Shown: positions 1 through 7,990 of the stretch, in pieces
Layout: the number at the start of each line of letters is the position of its first letter
Position numbering within the stretch: position 1 is the first letter of the stretch
NCBI GenBank assembly: GCA_965369805.1
Contig: CBDURG010000082.1
Coordinates: 1 to 8,890, forward strand
DNA: 8,890 bases
Reading direction: 5' to 3'
Source of the DNA: JAGLRQ01 sp965369805
GTDB lineage: Bacteria; Auribacterota; UBA6266
Position numbers and translations under genes: made by a program
The notes under the pieces: generated by a model
Databases searched by the model: none
Seen by the model: only the letters and a program-made list of their open reading frames with translations
Told to the model about the DNA's origin: nothing

Positions 1-468
1 ACAATCATGTAAAAGTGAAATCATATTCACCGAAAATGCCGCGAGAAAGCCGCTCAAAAGAACACCCATGCTGGAATACCTGACATAAAGGCCTATCGCT
101 ATTCCGCCTAAAATAAAAAAATGAACAATATAATGCCCGTAAAAATCATAAAACGCTCCGGTAAGATCCACAACCTTTCTGTACCGGGCAACCTGGCCGT
201 CAACATGGTCCAACAAATACCAGAGCTGAAAAATAACAGCTCCCGCAAAACTCATAAAATAAGCTCCTGACATAAAAGTAAAACCCGATATTATCCCCAG
301 AGCTATTACAATAGCTACAACCTGGTTCGCTGTAATACCGGTAGGAAGAATAAATTTCGTAAGATAAAGAGCCGCATCCCTTGTAATGTATCTTGCCATC
401 AGATTGCCTTTTCCCCTATAATCCTTCTTCTGGCATATTTCTCTTAATTCTTTTATGCTTTCGGTCAT
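1..468 (-). CDS. CDP-alcohol phosphatidyltransferase family protein, 3' end cut off by window edge
   Basis: Integral membrane enzymes of this family move a phosphoryl-alcohol group from a CDP-linked donor to an acceptor alcohol, as in phospholipid headgroup synthesis. The 156 codons in the window start at ATG 468 (MTESIKEL) and stay open to base 1. The family signature D-x2-D-G-x2-A-R-x8-G-x3-D-x3-D is clear: D87, D90, G91, A94, R95, G104 and D108. The last position, normally Asp, is His112. Hydrophobic stretches at about 44-66, 70-86, 113-128 and 136-153 fit the usual multi-helix fold. The ATG overlaps the TGA of the upstream glycosyltransferase gene (ATGA), and a GGAGAGG Shine-Dalgarno at 479-473 fixes the start, so it is the fourth gene of the operon. 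The family is sure. The substrate (inositol phosphate, glycerol phosphate or another alcohol) cannot be told, and the C-terminal helices lie outside the window. Confidence 0.9.
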   Translation of the reverse strand, partial: MTESIKELREICQKKDYRGKGNLMARYITRDAALYLTKFILPTGITANQVVAIVIALGIISGFTFMSGAYFMSFAGAVIFQLWYLLDHVDGQVARYRKVVDLTGAFYDFYGHYIVHFFILGGIAIGLYVRYSSMGVLLSGFLAAFSVNMISLLHDC

Positions 469-2318
469 TTTTCCTCTCCAAAATCTTTAAGTTTGCAAAG
501 ATAGTATTTTACCCCTTTTCCTTCGCCTTTAAACTCATACCCGCCTTCAATAGTAAAATACCTGTCTACAAATTCTTTATCTCTCAATATATTAGCAACT
601 GTTAAAACTTTATTCCCGTCATCTTCATCATAAATACCCAGAACTAAATATTTTATACCAATTACCCTGATGAAGGAAACCATATCTTCAGGAGATTTCA
701 CTTTCGCGTTATAGTCAGACATATATTCCAAACCATCCGCACGGATGGTTTTTCTATTAAAATAGAACCTTTTAATTTCTCCAGCAACTAGAACGGTTTC
801 ATCTTCAGGCACTGTCTCCTCCACAATCCTGCTTATACCATACGTGGGTTCCAGCTTCTCAAGGTACTCTTCGGAAAGCTCTCCGCCGAAAAACAGGGCT
901 GCAGAAGGACGGGCATAATAAACCGCCGTTGATACAAACATAAAGATAATTGTTCCTAGAATAACGGAGATAATAATTCCGCTGATCCTGTTTTTTCCAA
1001 ACACCGCTTCATGGCCTGCTGCTGCAACAGGATAAAACAATACCATCGCCGGAAGCAAAAACCTGGCATTCTGCTTGAGAAAAAACCACGCTATGTAATA
1101 AAAAACAAATCCTAAAAAAAACACTTTTGCCCGGGGATTTTTCCACAGACCCAGTATAACCAGCGGAAAAAAAGCAATAAGAGCCGGCCCAAGCTGGTTT
1201 GCCACCCCGCCGTACAACTGAGGTTTCAACACAAGATTAAACGGAGTTATAAAAAATTCCTTAAATCCCACAGATGCCGCGCTGCTTTTAAATTCTCTCA
1301 ATGACTCAATTCCAAACAAACTGTTTAGAAAGGGAAAAACAGGATTACCCATAAAAACATATGAGCGGACATACCAGTGACAGGAAACTAATGCCACCAC
1401 AGCACAAAACAGAAACAGCGGTTTCACAGTAGACAACAAAGGTTTTTTTCCAAAAAATACCCATAACAACATCATCATCGCAACCGTTGCCAGAATAATT
1501 GCGTTTGTAAATTTTGCTCCAAGCAAAATGCCCCCGAAAACACCCATGAGAACCACAGTATTCAGCTTTCCGTCATCCATCCACTCACATACAAGAAGAA
1601 CTAAAAGCGAAGTAAAAAACGCGATTCCTACATCCACATAAGCATATCCGGACTGCGAAATAACAACCGGCATAAGATAATACAGGGCCGCGGCCGCAAG
1701 AGAAAATGTCTTTGACGCAAACTTTCTCGAAATCAGATAAATACACAGAATTGTCAAAACACCCATTACATAATTAAACATTTTCGCAAGAATAGCGTTT
1801 TTAATCATAAGCCCAAACATAAAAAGCATTTCAATATTGAGGGGCCACAAAGCATTGACATCAAAAGGAACCTGATAAATCTTCCCTTCTTTTAAAAACT
1901 CTTTGGGAAGATTAAGATGATAAGTGAGAGAATCCATGCCTGTAGGAGGAGCCGTTGCGGGTATAAGAGTAACCACCACTGCCGCGGTTACAGCTAATAT
2001 AAGAAACCACTGCGTAATTGTATGTCTCTCTCTGAAAATTTTCTTCAACATTGACGGAGTACTCCTCATAGAAAGGAAAATGTACTTCCACCCTGTTAAG
2101 AGGAGTACAAGAAAAACAAGAGGACCCGACCAGATTCTTAAAAGGGATAAAGAACCCAGTAATGAAACCATCATTATTATAAGTATCAGCCCTATACCGG
2201 CAGAAAGTACAAAGTTCCTGAGCCTTTCTTCGCTCGAAAGGCTTAACCACCCGAGAACAGCTCTGCCCGCTGAAGCGGATATAAATAAAATTATAAGCAT
2301 AAAAATGGCTGTTACCAT
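465..2318 (-). CDS. Polytopic membrane glycosyltransferase, GT39/ArnT-like (GT-C fold)
   Basis: A 617-residue membrane protein resembling dolichyl/polyprenyl-phosphate-sugar-dependent glycosyltransferases of the GT-C superfamily, which attach sugars on the outer face of the membrane. After about four N-terminal helices (3-24, 35-57, 63-85, 104-121) a loop carries P-T-G-M-D129-S-L-T-Y-H134. An Asp in the first large outer loop is the usual catalytic position in this superfamily, and the following L-P-K-E-F-L-K-E-G-K-I segment is typical of this group. About eight more helices follow to residue 468. Residues 470-617 form a soluble tail (R526-A-D-G-L, then I-G-I-K-Y-L-V-L-G at 553-561), as often seen in this group. 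Three helices before the putative catalytic loop is more than in ArnT itself, so the fit to GT39 is loose. The ATG is three bases after the upstream stop, with GGAAAGGTG as ribosome binding site; the 3' end overlaps the next gene by four bases. Sugar and acceptor are unknown. Confidence 0.8.
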   Translation of the reverse strand: MVTAIFMLIILFISASAGRAVLGWLSLSSEERLRNFVLSAGIGLILIIMMVSLLGSLSLLRIWSGPLVFLVLLLTGWKYIFLSMRSTPSMLKKIFRERHTITQWFLILAVTAAVVVTLIPATAPPTGMDSLTYHLNLPKEFLKEGKIYQVPFDVNALWPLNIEMLFMFGLMIKNAILAKMFNYVMGVLTILCIYLISRKFASKTFSLAAAALYYLMPVVISQSGYAYVDVGIAFFTSLLVLLVCEWMDDGKLNTVVLMGVFGGILLGAKFTNAIILATVAMMMLLWVFFGKKPLLSTVKPLFLFCAVVALVSCHWYVRSYVFMGNPVFPFLNSLFGIESLREFKSSAASVGFKEFFITPFNLVLKPQLYGGVANQLGPALIAFFPLVILGLWKNPRAKVFFLGFVFYYIAWFFLKQNARFLLPAMVLFYPVAAAGHEAVFGKNRISGIIISVILGTIIFMFVSTAVYYARPSAALFFGGELSEEYLEKLEPTYGISRIVEETVPEDETVLVAGEIKRFYFNRKTIRADGLEYMSDYNAKVKSPEDMVSFIRVIGIKYLVLGIYDEDDGNKVLTVANILRDKEFVDRYFTIEGGYEFKGEGKGVKYYLCKLKDFGEEK

Positions 2319-2321
2319 GTT

Positions 2322-4823
2322 TCACACCTTTCCAGCAACTTGTGAATATAAAAAAACATTAAGGTAAAACAGAAATAATATTATGGCAAAAACCACCGAG
2401 AAATATATAGAACCTTTTTTCCATCCAAATTTAAATGCAAGAAATAGCAATACAACAATACAATATCCGACAATGCTGGCAACAAGGAGATAAAAAAACC
2501 AGGATGGACTGTAATTCATGATTATTTCACTTTCACCCGGCCCCACAATAACACCTCTAAAAAGTGAATTTACTCTAAAAATTTTAGCAGGCACAGAATT
2601 TACAACTGCTTTCCACCCGGGGTAATATAACTCTGAAAGAACAAGCAAAGCTTTGCCTGCGTTGTTCAGAGTTGTTACCTTAAGTTTGTTCGGGGAGTAT
2701 TTTTGAATAGCCGCGACCGAATGTGAATCCACCTTAAGCCCATCCAATTCGACGGAAGAATCAGTATTCCCATCCAAAAAAACTTCAGGAGGATTATTCC
2801 ACTTCTTAACAGAAATTATTTTTTCTTTAATTTCATCGCCGGGCATAAGCTCAACATTGTCGGTTAAAAAACAGCGCGGCAATGAATTGCTGTTTCTGTA
2901 AATCTTCACCTGACCTATTTCCTTAACCTTTTGAAGGAACGGTATCTCAGCTAAGGCAACCACATATCTAACATTAAGGGCTTCAAGAATTTTACTTTCG
3001 CTACTTAAAACATCAAGGGTCGACAAAGGAACACCCATGGAATCGTCAACCGAACCGAGATTTCCCATAAAATTATAATAGCTGCCCATAACAAGCGGGG
3101 TGTAACAACCAACATCAAAAATACGATGGATTATAGCTCTATTAGGCAGGATTTGAAGGGCTCTTTCAATTTCCGCGGGGTTTCTGTCTATAAAACTGTA
3201 AACCCTGAAAAAACCTTTGTCCTTTTTAAGGTAATCGGCAACTTTAGACTCTTGAATAAAAGTATCAAGCGGTTCCAGATTAGTATTTATCTTACAGTAA
3301 TGGTTGTAAAGTAAAAGCTCGAAGGAAACCAACCCGAGACAAACCCATTTTAATACGCTTAATTTCGCCAATTTATTTCTACGAAGAAAAAAGAAAATTC
3401 CGGAAAGAACAGCAAATGCCATACCAACAACAATCTTAATGTTTCTGAAACTTATAATTTCTTTGGTAGCGTTGTATATGGGCTCAAGGCGTGAACGATA
3501 TTCTTCGAGAGAGTATTTATGATATGACTTTCCGTAAATATACTTAGCAATATAATTCTCCCCTAATTCCAACCAAAAATCTTTAAAATAAAGTATAATA
3601 TTCCCAGCAATCACAAAAACCATGAGGAAAATTGTTATAATCAGCCATATATTACAGGCTTTGTGTACTTTTTTATCACCGGCAGGTATATCCAGAAAAG
3701 CTGATATGCCAAAAGCACAAATCCCGCTCAACGCAAAACCTGAAAAGAACAAAAATTTAGCCGGAACTCTGAACCCGTAAAAATTCACAATATTTAGAAT
3801 AAACTTATACGGAGCACTAAACTTGCCAAGAGCAAACACAAGAGCGACAAAAAAGATAGTAACAAGAAAGGTTAGCTGCTTATTAAATACTTTTCTTCTA
3901 ATAAACAGGACTGCTGAGAGAGGTACAATCCCCACAAATATTGCACCGTTTACATAGGGCATACCTCCAAAATGGGGGAAAAAAAGCGTTATTATCCCGG
4001 TGGGCCAAAAAGACCCCGAAAGGGCAAAACCCAAATCCATTCCTTTTCTCGGACAAAATGATATCAGCTTCAATGTTTCATATATCTGAGGTGATGCAAT
4101 AACAAGGGCGGTTATAGCGGCAATAACAAAAGCAACTGTATCCTTAGATAAAGACTTAATTACATTTTTTGATTGCTTTCTTTTTGTGTTCGCGATAATC
4201 GAAGAATAATAAAAATATAACCCGGAGAAAATTATAGAATAAAGAGCATACTGAAAATATCCTGCTAACACTTGCCACGCAAAAACCCCGCCCAAAAGGA
4301 GCATATATGGGAATTTACGCTTCCTGAAATAACAATCTATAATGAAAAGAGTCAATGGAAACCAGCAAAGGACTTTAAGTGAAATTGTATTATAGTATCC
4401 TCCTCCGCTAACGCTTCCAAAAGCAAAAACCAGGGCTCCCATTGCTGACGAGAAATCTTTAAGGCCCGCATTCCTAAGAAACATATACATCCACATAATT
4501 GCCAGAATATAATGTAAAACATTACCCCAGGCATAAGCTGCTTTTAACGGAAAAAGTAGATAAAGCAACAAGGTCGGAGGGTACAAAGCTGCCATCTGGC
4601 CTTCCGCAAGCATGGGAAAACCCAGGTGAGTATATGGATCCCACAGAGGAAGCGTTCCGCTTTTAACAGCCCTGTCAAGTGAAACCGCCCATGGAACATG
4701 CTGCGCCCTGTAATCCCCGCTCAGGAAACTTGTTTGAAGAAACAACTGGCTTCCCAAAAAAAAGCCCAGGGAAATCAGAAGAACTACAAACAGGAATTTT
4801 TGATCTACAACAAACTTTTTCAT
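2322..4823 (-). CDS. YfhO-family membrane protein, putative GT-C glycosyltransferase
   Basis: An 833-residue polytopic protein matching the YfhO family. Bacillus YfhO and its Listeria relative have been linked to glycosylation of lipoteichoic acid on the outer membrane face. Family hallmarks: G36-D37 in the first outer loop with Q41-x2-P44, P59-L-W-D62-P, G75-Q76 and L80-Y-P-P, then F351-R-V-P-A-K-F, and the C-terminal signature E731-L-Y-Y-P-G-W-K-A-V, V751-N-S-L-F-R-G-V and the Y-S-P at 771-773. About 14 helices span 9-29, roughly 95-115 to 506, and two at the end (775-796, 805-825), with an outer soluble region at about 515-770. Asp37 is the likely catalytic residue by analogy with other GT-C enzymes (inference). 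The ATG directly follows the TAA of the radical SAM gene with no gap; the local ribosome site is weak (GGA four bases away), which suggests translation coupled to the gene before it. Sugar donor and acceptor unknown. Confidence 0.85.
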   Translation of the reverse strand: MKKFVVDQKFLFVVLLISLGFFLGSQLFLQTSFLSGDYRAQHVPWAVSLDRAVKSGTLPLWDPYTHLGFPMLAEGQMAALYPPTLLLYLLFPLKAAYAWGNVLHYILAIMWMYMFLRNAGLKDFSSAMGALVFAFGSVSGGGYYNTISLKVLCWFPLTLFIIDCYFRKRKFPYMLLLGGVFAWQVLAGYFQYALYSIIFSGLYFYYSSIIANTKRKQSKNVIKSLSKDTVAFVIAAITALVIASPQIYETLKLISFCPRKGMDLGFALSGSFWPTGIITLFFPHFGGMPYVNGAIFVGIVPLSAVLFIRRKVFNKQLTFLVTIFFVALVFALGKFSAPYKFILNIVNFYGFRVPAKFLFFSGFALSGICAFGISAFLDIPAGDKKVHKACNIWLIITIFLMVFVIAGNIILYFKDFWLELGENYIAKYIYGKSYHKYSLEEYRSRLEPIYNATKEIISFRNIKIVVGMAFAVLSGIFFFLRRNKLAKLSVLKWVCLGLVSFELLLYNHYCKINTNLEPLDTFIQESKVADYLKKDKGFFRVYSFIDRNPAEIERALQILPNRAIIHRIFDVGCYTPLVMGSYYNFMGNLGSVDDSMGVPLSTLDVLSSESKILEALNVRYVVALAEIPFLQKVKEIGQVKIYRNSNSLPRCFLTDNVELMPGDEIKEKIISVKKWNNPPEVFLDGNTDSSVELDGLKVDSHSVAAIQKYSPNKLKVTTLNNAGKALLVLSELYYPGWKAVVNSVPAKIFRVNSLFRGVIVGPGESEIIMNYSPSWFFYLLVASIVGYCIVVLLFLAFKFGWKKGSIYFSVVFAIILFLFYLNVFLYSQVAGKV

Positions 4824-6215
4824 TTATCCAATCAGGTAAGCTTTCGCCCTTTTTAGAATAAATTTAAACTGATTAAAAGTCTTTATTTCTTTTAAAAGTT
4901 TAAACATTATTTTCGGCCTTAAATAAAACTTAAGATGCGCGGTTCTCTGTAATTTTTTTAATTTTGCTCTAGAAATACCTGCCGGGGTATAAGGTACACT
5001 CATCTCGGTCATGTTTTCCCAGTCTATCGCGCCTATCTCATTCTTTTCAAGCAAAGCATTATATAACTCAGTCCCCGGAAGAGGTATATAACTGTAAAAC
5101 GCGGCACGTGTTAAATTAAGGTTCACAGCAAATTTTATTGTCTGTTTAATATCCTTTTCAGTTTCACCGGGAAAGCCAAGAATAAAAAATCCGTTTACAT
5201 CCATTCCGGCACCGGCAATCAAACCAACCTGTTTCTTAATCTTTTCTACCGTCAGGCCTTTCCTCATTTTTTTGAGTATTTCCGGTGAACCTGACTCAAT
5301 TCCTACGGAGATGTAGTAACATCCTGATTCTTTCATCAATTTAACGGTCTCTTCATCAAGGGTATCGCATCTCAAACCATTCGGACAGCACCAGGTAATT
5401 CCCCATTTCGTACTAATCAACCATCTGCAAAAATCCTTCACATACTCTTTGGCAAAAGAAAAATTATCATCAAGAATATGGATTTCTTTAACACCAAACT
5501 TATCATGTAAAAGAGCTATTTCACCTTTAATATTTTCAAGGCTGCGATACCTGATTTTTCTTCCGGTTATTGTCCACCCGGCACAAAAGGTACATTTAAA
5601 CGGACATCCCCTGGTAAACATTATCGGGGCAACCGGAGAATTTCTAAAGATAACTCCTTGTGGAGCATCCGGGTATTCCTTCGGATCCATCAAGTCCCAG
5701 GCAGGATAAGGAATTTCATCAAGGTTTTCCGGAAAATCCTGCTCATTTACCATCACCTTATTGTCCTTCCTCCATATAAGGCCTTTTATCTCTTCAGGCA
5801 GGGGTTTCCCATTCTGAAAATAGTCACAAAGTTTCACAATTGAACGTTCCGCTTCTCCGCGAAACGCAAAATCCACATCTTCTAATATGGTAAGTGTTTC
5901 ATGCGGCATACCCGAAGAATGCGGCCCGCCAAGGACAATTACCGTATCCGGCTTTTCTTCTTTTATTATCCTGGCCGTTTTCTTGACCGAAGGTACATCA
6001 TGGGAAAAAGCAGTCATGGCTAAAACATCAGGACATACCTCTTTGAACCTTTTCCTGAAACCTTCGTAATCAAGTCCCTCAAGAATGCAGTCCATAAAAC
6101 GCACTTCATGCCCGGCTTTTCTCAAAACCGAAGCCAGGTATCCGATCCCAATGGGCGGAATCAGGTTAAGAACAATTGCCCCCGGTGTAACAGGCCTTAT
6201 AAAAAGTATTTTCAT
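4824..6215 (-). CDS. B12-binding-domain radical SAM protein (class B type)
   Basis: A 463-residue cytoplasmic enzyme with an N-terminal cobalamin-binding Rossmann domain (about 1-140: P20-P-I-G-I-G-Y-L-A, G96-G-P-H-S) and a radical SAM barrel (about 195-400). The [4Fe-4S]-binding cysteines are C204, C208 and C211 in T-R-G-C-P-F-K-C-T-F-C. Other core elements are D249-D-N, G305-I-E-S-G-S and G342-F-F-I-L-G-F-P-G-E-T. This architecture is shared by methyltransferases acting on unactivated carbon or phosphorus, and by ring-forming or rearranging enzymes of lipid, pigment and antibiotic pathways; sequence alone does not pick the reaction. The start is well set: ATG 6215 is preceded by AGGA five bases upstream, and a strong promoter lies 54 bases before it. 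As first gene of an operon with two membrane glycosyltransferases and a phosphatidyltransferase, it probably modifies a lipid, lipid-linked sugar or headgroup (inference). Confidence 0.88.
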   Translation of the reverse strand: MKILFIRPVTPGAIVLNLIPPIGIGYLASVLRKAGHEVRFMDCILEGLDYEGFRKRFKEVCPDVLAMTAFSHDVPSVKKTARIIKEEKPDTVIVLGGPHSSGMPHETLTILEDVDFAFRGEAERSIVKLCDYFQNGKPLPEEIKGLIWRKDNKVMVNEQDFPENLDEIPYPAWDLMDPKEYPDAPQGVIFRNSPVAPIMFTRGCPFKCTFCAGWTITGRKIRYRSLENIKGEIALLHDKFGVKEIHILDDNFSFAKEYVKDFCRWLISTKWGITWCCPNGLRCDTLDEETVKLMKESGCYYISVGIESGSPEILKKMRKGLTVEKIKKQVGLIAGAGMDVNGFFILGFPGETEKDIKQTIKFAVNLNLTRAAFYSYIPLPGTELYNALLEKNEIGAIDWENMTEMSVPYTPAGISRAKLKKLQRTAHLKFYLRPKIMFKLLKEIKTFNQFKFILKRAKAYLIG

Positions 6216-6269
6216 TTTTATCCTATTTCTCTTTCTATAAAATTATATAAATACAGGTCAATCTGGGTT

Positions 6270-6297
6270 ATTATATCACAGTGTATTGCATAATCAA
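6270..6297 (-). promoter_or_regulatory. Sigma70-type promoter for the four-gene minus-strand operon
   Basis: On the minus strand TTGATT (6297-6292) is followed by a 16-base spacer and a perfect TATAAT (6275-6270). The spacer ends in TGA, giving an extended -10 (TGn-TATAAT). Transcription would begin near 6263, leaving a leader of about 48 bases before ATG 6215. The leader is AT-rich and I see no riboswitch or leader peptide in it. Confidence 0.75.
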
Positions 6298-6314
6298 AAG
6301 AAAGCAAAGTAACC

Positions 6315-6352
6315 GGTTATAGGTTCTGGGTTCTAGGTTCTAGGTTGCAGGG
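6315..6352 (+). repeat. Degenerate tandem heptamer repeat (unit GGTTCTA) in the leader of the MATE gene
   Basis: Five in-phase seven-base units run without a gap: GGTTATA (6315), GGTTCTG (6322), GGTTCTA (6329), GGTTCTA (6336) and GGTTGCA (6343), followed by GGGTAAA (6350), whose last A is the first base of the ATG. The GG pairs recur every seven bases. The last unit supplies the only Shine-Dalgarno-like element (AGGG, three to four bases from the ATG). An in-frame TAA at 6353-6355 keeps the repeat out of the reading frame. Confidence 0.8.
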
Positions 6353-6355
6353 TAA

Positions 6356-7708
6356 ATGAAAACTTACTTTAACGAATACATAAAAAAACATAATTTTCGG
6401 GAAGTAATACGTATAGCCGCTCCCGCGGTTATCGTCATGTCCTCTTATACTATTATGGGGCTGGTCGACACCCTAATCGTCGGAAAACTCGGAACAAAAC
6501 AACTTGCCGCCGTCGGGATGACATCAATACTTATCTGGTGTTTTTACTCACTGTTCAACGGAACTTCAAAAGGTATAACTACTTTTGTTTCGCAGTACCA
6601 CGGCGCACGGTCCTATAGAATTTGCGGGTACCTTGCCTGGCAAGGGCTCTATTTTTCACTCATTTCCGGAATTATTATTATCTCCATTCGCTTTATCGGC
6701 CCTATCCTCTTTCAAATTATCAACCCGCCTGAGGAAATATCCATAATGGCAGTTACCTACTTCCAAACAAGGCTTCTTGAAGGAATATTTATCTCAATGA
6801 ACTTTGCATTTTACGCCTTTTTTCTGGGAGTCGGCAATACCAGAACACCTATGAAAATCGCGATAGCCGCAAATATACTGAATGCCTTCCTGGATATTGG
6901 TTTTGTTTTCGGGAAATTCGGCCTGCCGGAAATGGGGTTAAAAGGAGCCGCAATAGCCACGGTTCTGGCTTCCTTTTTCACGATGATCACATATATTATT
7001 GTTTTCAGCTCAAAGTACTATGCTCAGAAATTTAACTCAAAGAAAGTACCAAGGTTCAACTTTTACCAGATCAGACGAATACTCCGAATAGGAATACCAA
7101 TGGGAATCCAGTTTTTCATGGACATTTTCGCCTTTTTTGTTTTTACAATAATAATTTCGAGATTGGGAATACTGCAACTCGCCGCAAACCACATTGCGCT
7201 CCAGATCCTTTCGGTTTCCTTCATGCCCGCTATCGGGATATCAATGGCAGCAACAACTCTTGTCGGGCAATACATAGGGGCCGGCAAACATGAATTGGCA
7301 AAAATTTCAGCCAACACATCTCTCCAGATTTCGCTGGCTTACGCATTTTTTATAGCAGTGCTGTTTATTTCAATACCGTCAGAGCTGGTATCTGTTTTCA
7401 GAAAAGATCCGGATATCATAAAATACGGTACACTTATTCTAAAGATAGCGGCGGTATTTCAAATATTCGATGCCATAAGCATAACTTCGGTGGGAGCGCT
7501 CAAAGGAGCCGGGGACGCAAAATGGGTAATGTGGGCGTCAATAGGGTATGCCTGGCTGTTATTCATCCCGCTCGCATACTTCCTGGGAATAGTAATGAAA
7601 CTTGGAATCATCGGAGCATGGGCCGGAGCAACTGTCTATATTATCACCCTCAGTATCTCATATCTAACAAGATTTCGCATGGAAAAATGGAAAGAAATCA
7701 AGATTTAA
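6356..7708 (+). CDS. MATE-family cation-coupled exporter (NorM/DinF-like)
   Basis: A 450-residue inner-membrane antiporter with the expected length and two pseudo-repeats of six helices each. MATE proteins export drugs, metabolites or lipid-linked compounds using a Na+ or H+ gradient. Repeat 1 begins with G35-L-V-D38-T-L-I-V-G-K-L-G; repeat 2 has A281-L-Q-I-L-S-V-S-F-M-P and G304-Q-Y-I-G-A-G-K. D38, N176, D180 and T202 fall at positions that match the N-lobe cation-binding residues described for Pyrococcus MATE (D41, N180, D184, T202), which points to coupling through the N-lobe, as in the DinF-like group (inference from memory of that structure). The gene is divergent from the glycan operon and may export a related product, but MATE substrates cannot be read from sequence. 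The ribosome site is a modest AGGG close to the ATG. A convincing plus-strand promoter was not found in the 140-base gap. Confidence 0.92.
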   Translation: MKTYFNEYIKKHNFREVIRIAAPAVIVMSSYTIMGLVDTLIVGKLGTKQLAAVGMTSILIWCFYSLFNGTSKGITTFVSQYHGARSYRICGYLAWQGLYFSLISGIIIISIRFIGPILFQIINPPEEISIMAVTYFQTRLLEGIFISMNFAFYAFFLGVGNTRTPMKIAIAANILNAFLDIGFVFGKFGLPEMGLKGAAIATVLASFFTMITYIIVFSSKYYAQKFNSKKVPRFNFYQIRRILRIGIPMGIQFFMDIFAFFVFTIIISRLGILQLAANHIALQILSVSFMPAIGISMAATTLVGQYIGAGKHELAKISANTSLQISLAYAFFIAVLFISIPSELVSVFRKDPDIIKYGTLILKIAAVFQIFDAISITSVGALKGAGDAKWVMWASIGYAWLLFIPLAYFLGIVMKLGIIGAWAGATVYIITLSISYLTRFRMEKWKEIKI

Positions 7709-7745
7709 GTATCAGGGTTAAGGATTCAGGCCGTAAATCCCGGGC

Positions 7746-7792
7746 AAAAAAACACCCCGACTTTGTTTCGCTGGGCAAAGCCTTAAACTCGG
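7746..7792 (-). terminator. Possible rho-independent terminator after the small basic ORF
   Basis: Reading the minus strand, CCGA (7792-7789) and CTTTG (7780-7776) can pair with CAAAG (7765-7761) and TCGG (7760-7757). This gives a nine-pair stem, a ten-base loop and an eight-base bulge on the 5' side. Four bases later comes a run of seven T (7752-7746). The bulge makes the stem imperfect, so termination efficiency is uncertain. It lies 19 bases beyond the stop of the small ORF and is oriented for that gene, not for the MATE gene. Confidence 0.45.
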
Positions 7793-7810
7793 AATCTTGT
7801 TACCGTTACT

Positions 7811-7927
7811 CTACTTTTTCCCCGGGGACTTAAAACTTTTAAAATACTTTCTCCTGGAAAACCGTTCTGTCCACCTTCCGTGTTTTTCTCTTTTTCCCTT
7901 AAAATAACACGCAGGACTTTTACCCAT
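7811..7927 (-). CDS. Small, strongly basic protein of 38 residues, function unknown
   Basis: The frame runs from ATG 7927 to TAG 7811 and encodes 38 residues beginning MGKSPACYFKGKRE and ending KSFKSPGKK. It has nine Lys and five Arg against two Glu (net charge about +12), seven aromatic residues (Y8, F9, W19, F23, Y28, F29, F32), one Cys and no hydrophobic helix, so it is neither a signal peptide nor a membrane segment. The case for a real gene is its ribosome binding site: GGAGGTGAT at 7942-7934 matches the 16S 3' end over nine bases, and an in-frame TAA stands just before the ATG, fixing the start. A candidate promoter lies about 64 bases upstream and a hairpin with a T run lies downstream. 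The composition would suit binding to nucleic acid, ribosome or acidic membrane (inference). I do not recognise a family. It could still be a chance frame. Confidence 0.55.
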   Translation of the reverse strand: MGKSPACYFKGKREKHGRWTERFSRRKYFKSFKSPGKK

Positions 7928-7933
7928 TTATAT

Positions 7934-7942
7934 ATCACCTCC
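7934..7942 (-). promoter_or_regulatory. Strong Shine-Dalgarno site of the small basic ORF
   Basis: GGAGGTGAT on the minus strand, with the GGAGG core ending ten bases before ATG 7927. It is a longer match to the anti-Shine-Dalgarno than any of the complete genes here have, and is the main reason for calling the small ORF. Confidence 0.65.
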
Positions 7943-7990
7943 CAGTACTTTTAACCTGTAATAATCAGCTTCTTTTCCTCTGTTAGTTTA

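Noticed and set aside
1912..2367. Open frames of about 140 codons on both strands near the YfhO/GT39-like junction
   Set aside because: They overlap the clearly supported membrane protein genes in other frames and have no ribosome sites or domain-like sequence.
6287..6322. Possible plus-strand promoter for the MATE gene (TTGCAT followed by TATAGG)
   Set aside because: The spacing is about 25 bases and the -10 lacks the last T; left unannotated.
7522..7833. Plus-strand open frame of 103 codons running from inside the MATE gene into the gap
   Set aside because: Mostly a frame-shifted shadow of the MATE gene; no ribosome site at its ATG and the residue order is not protein-like.
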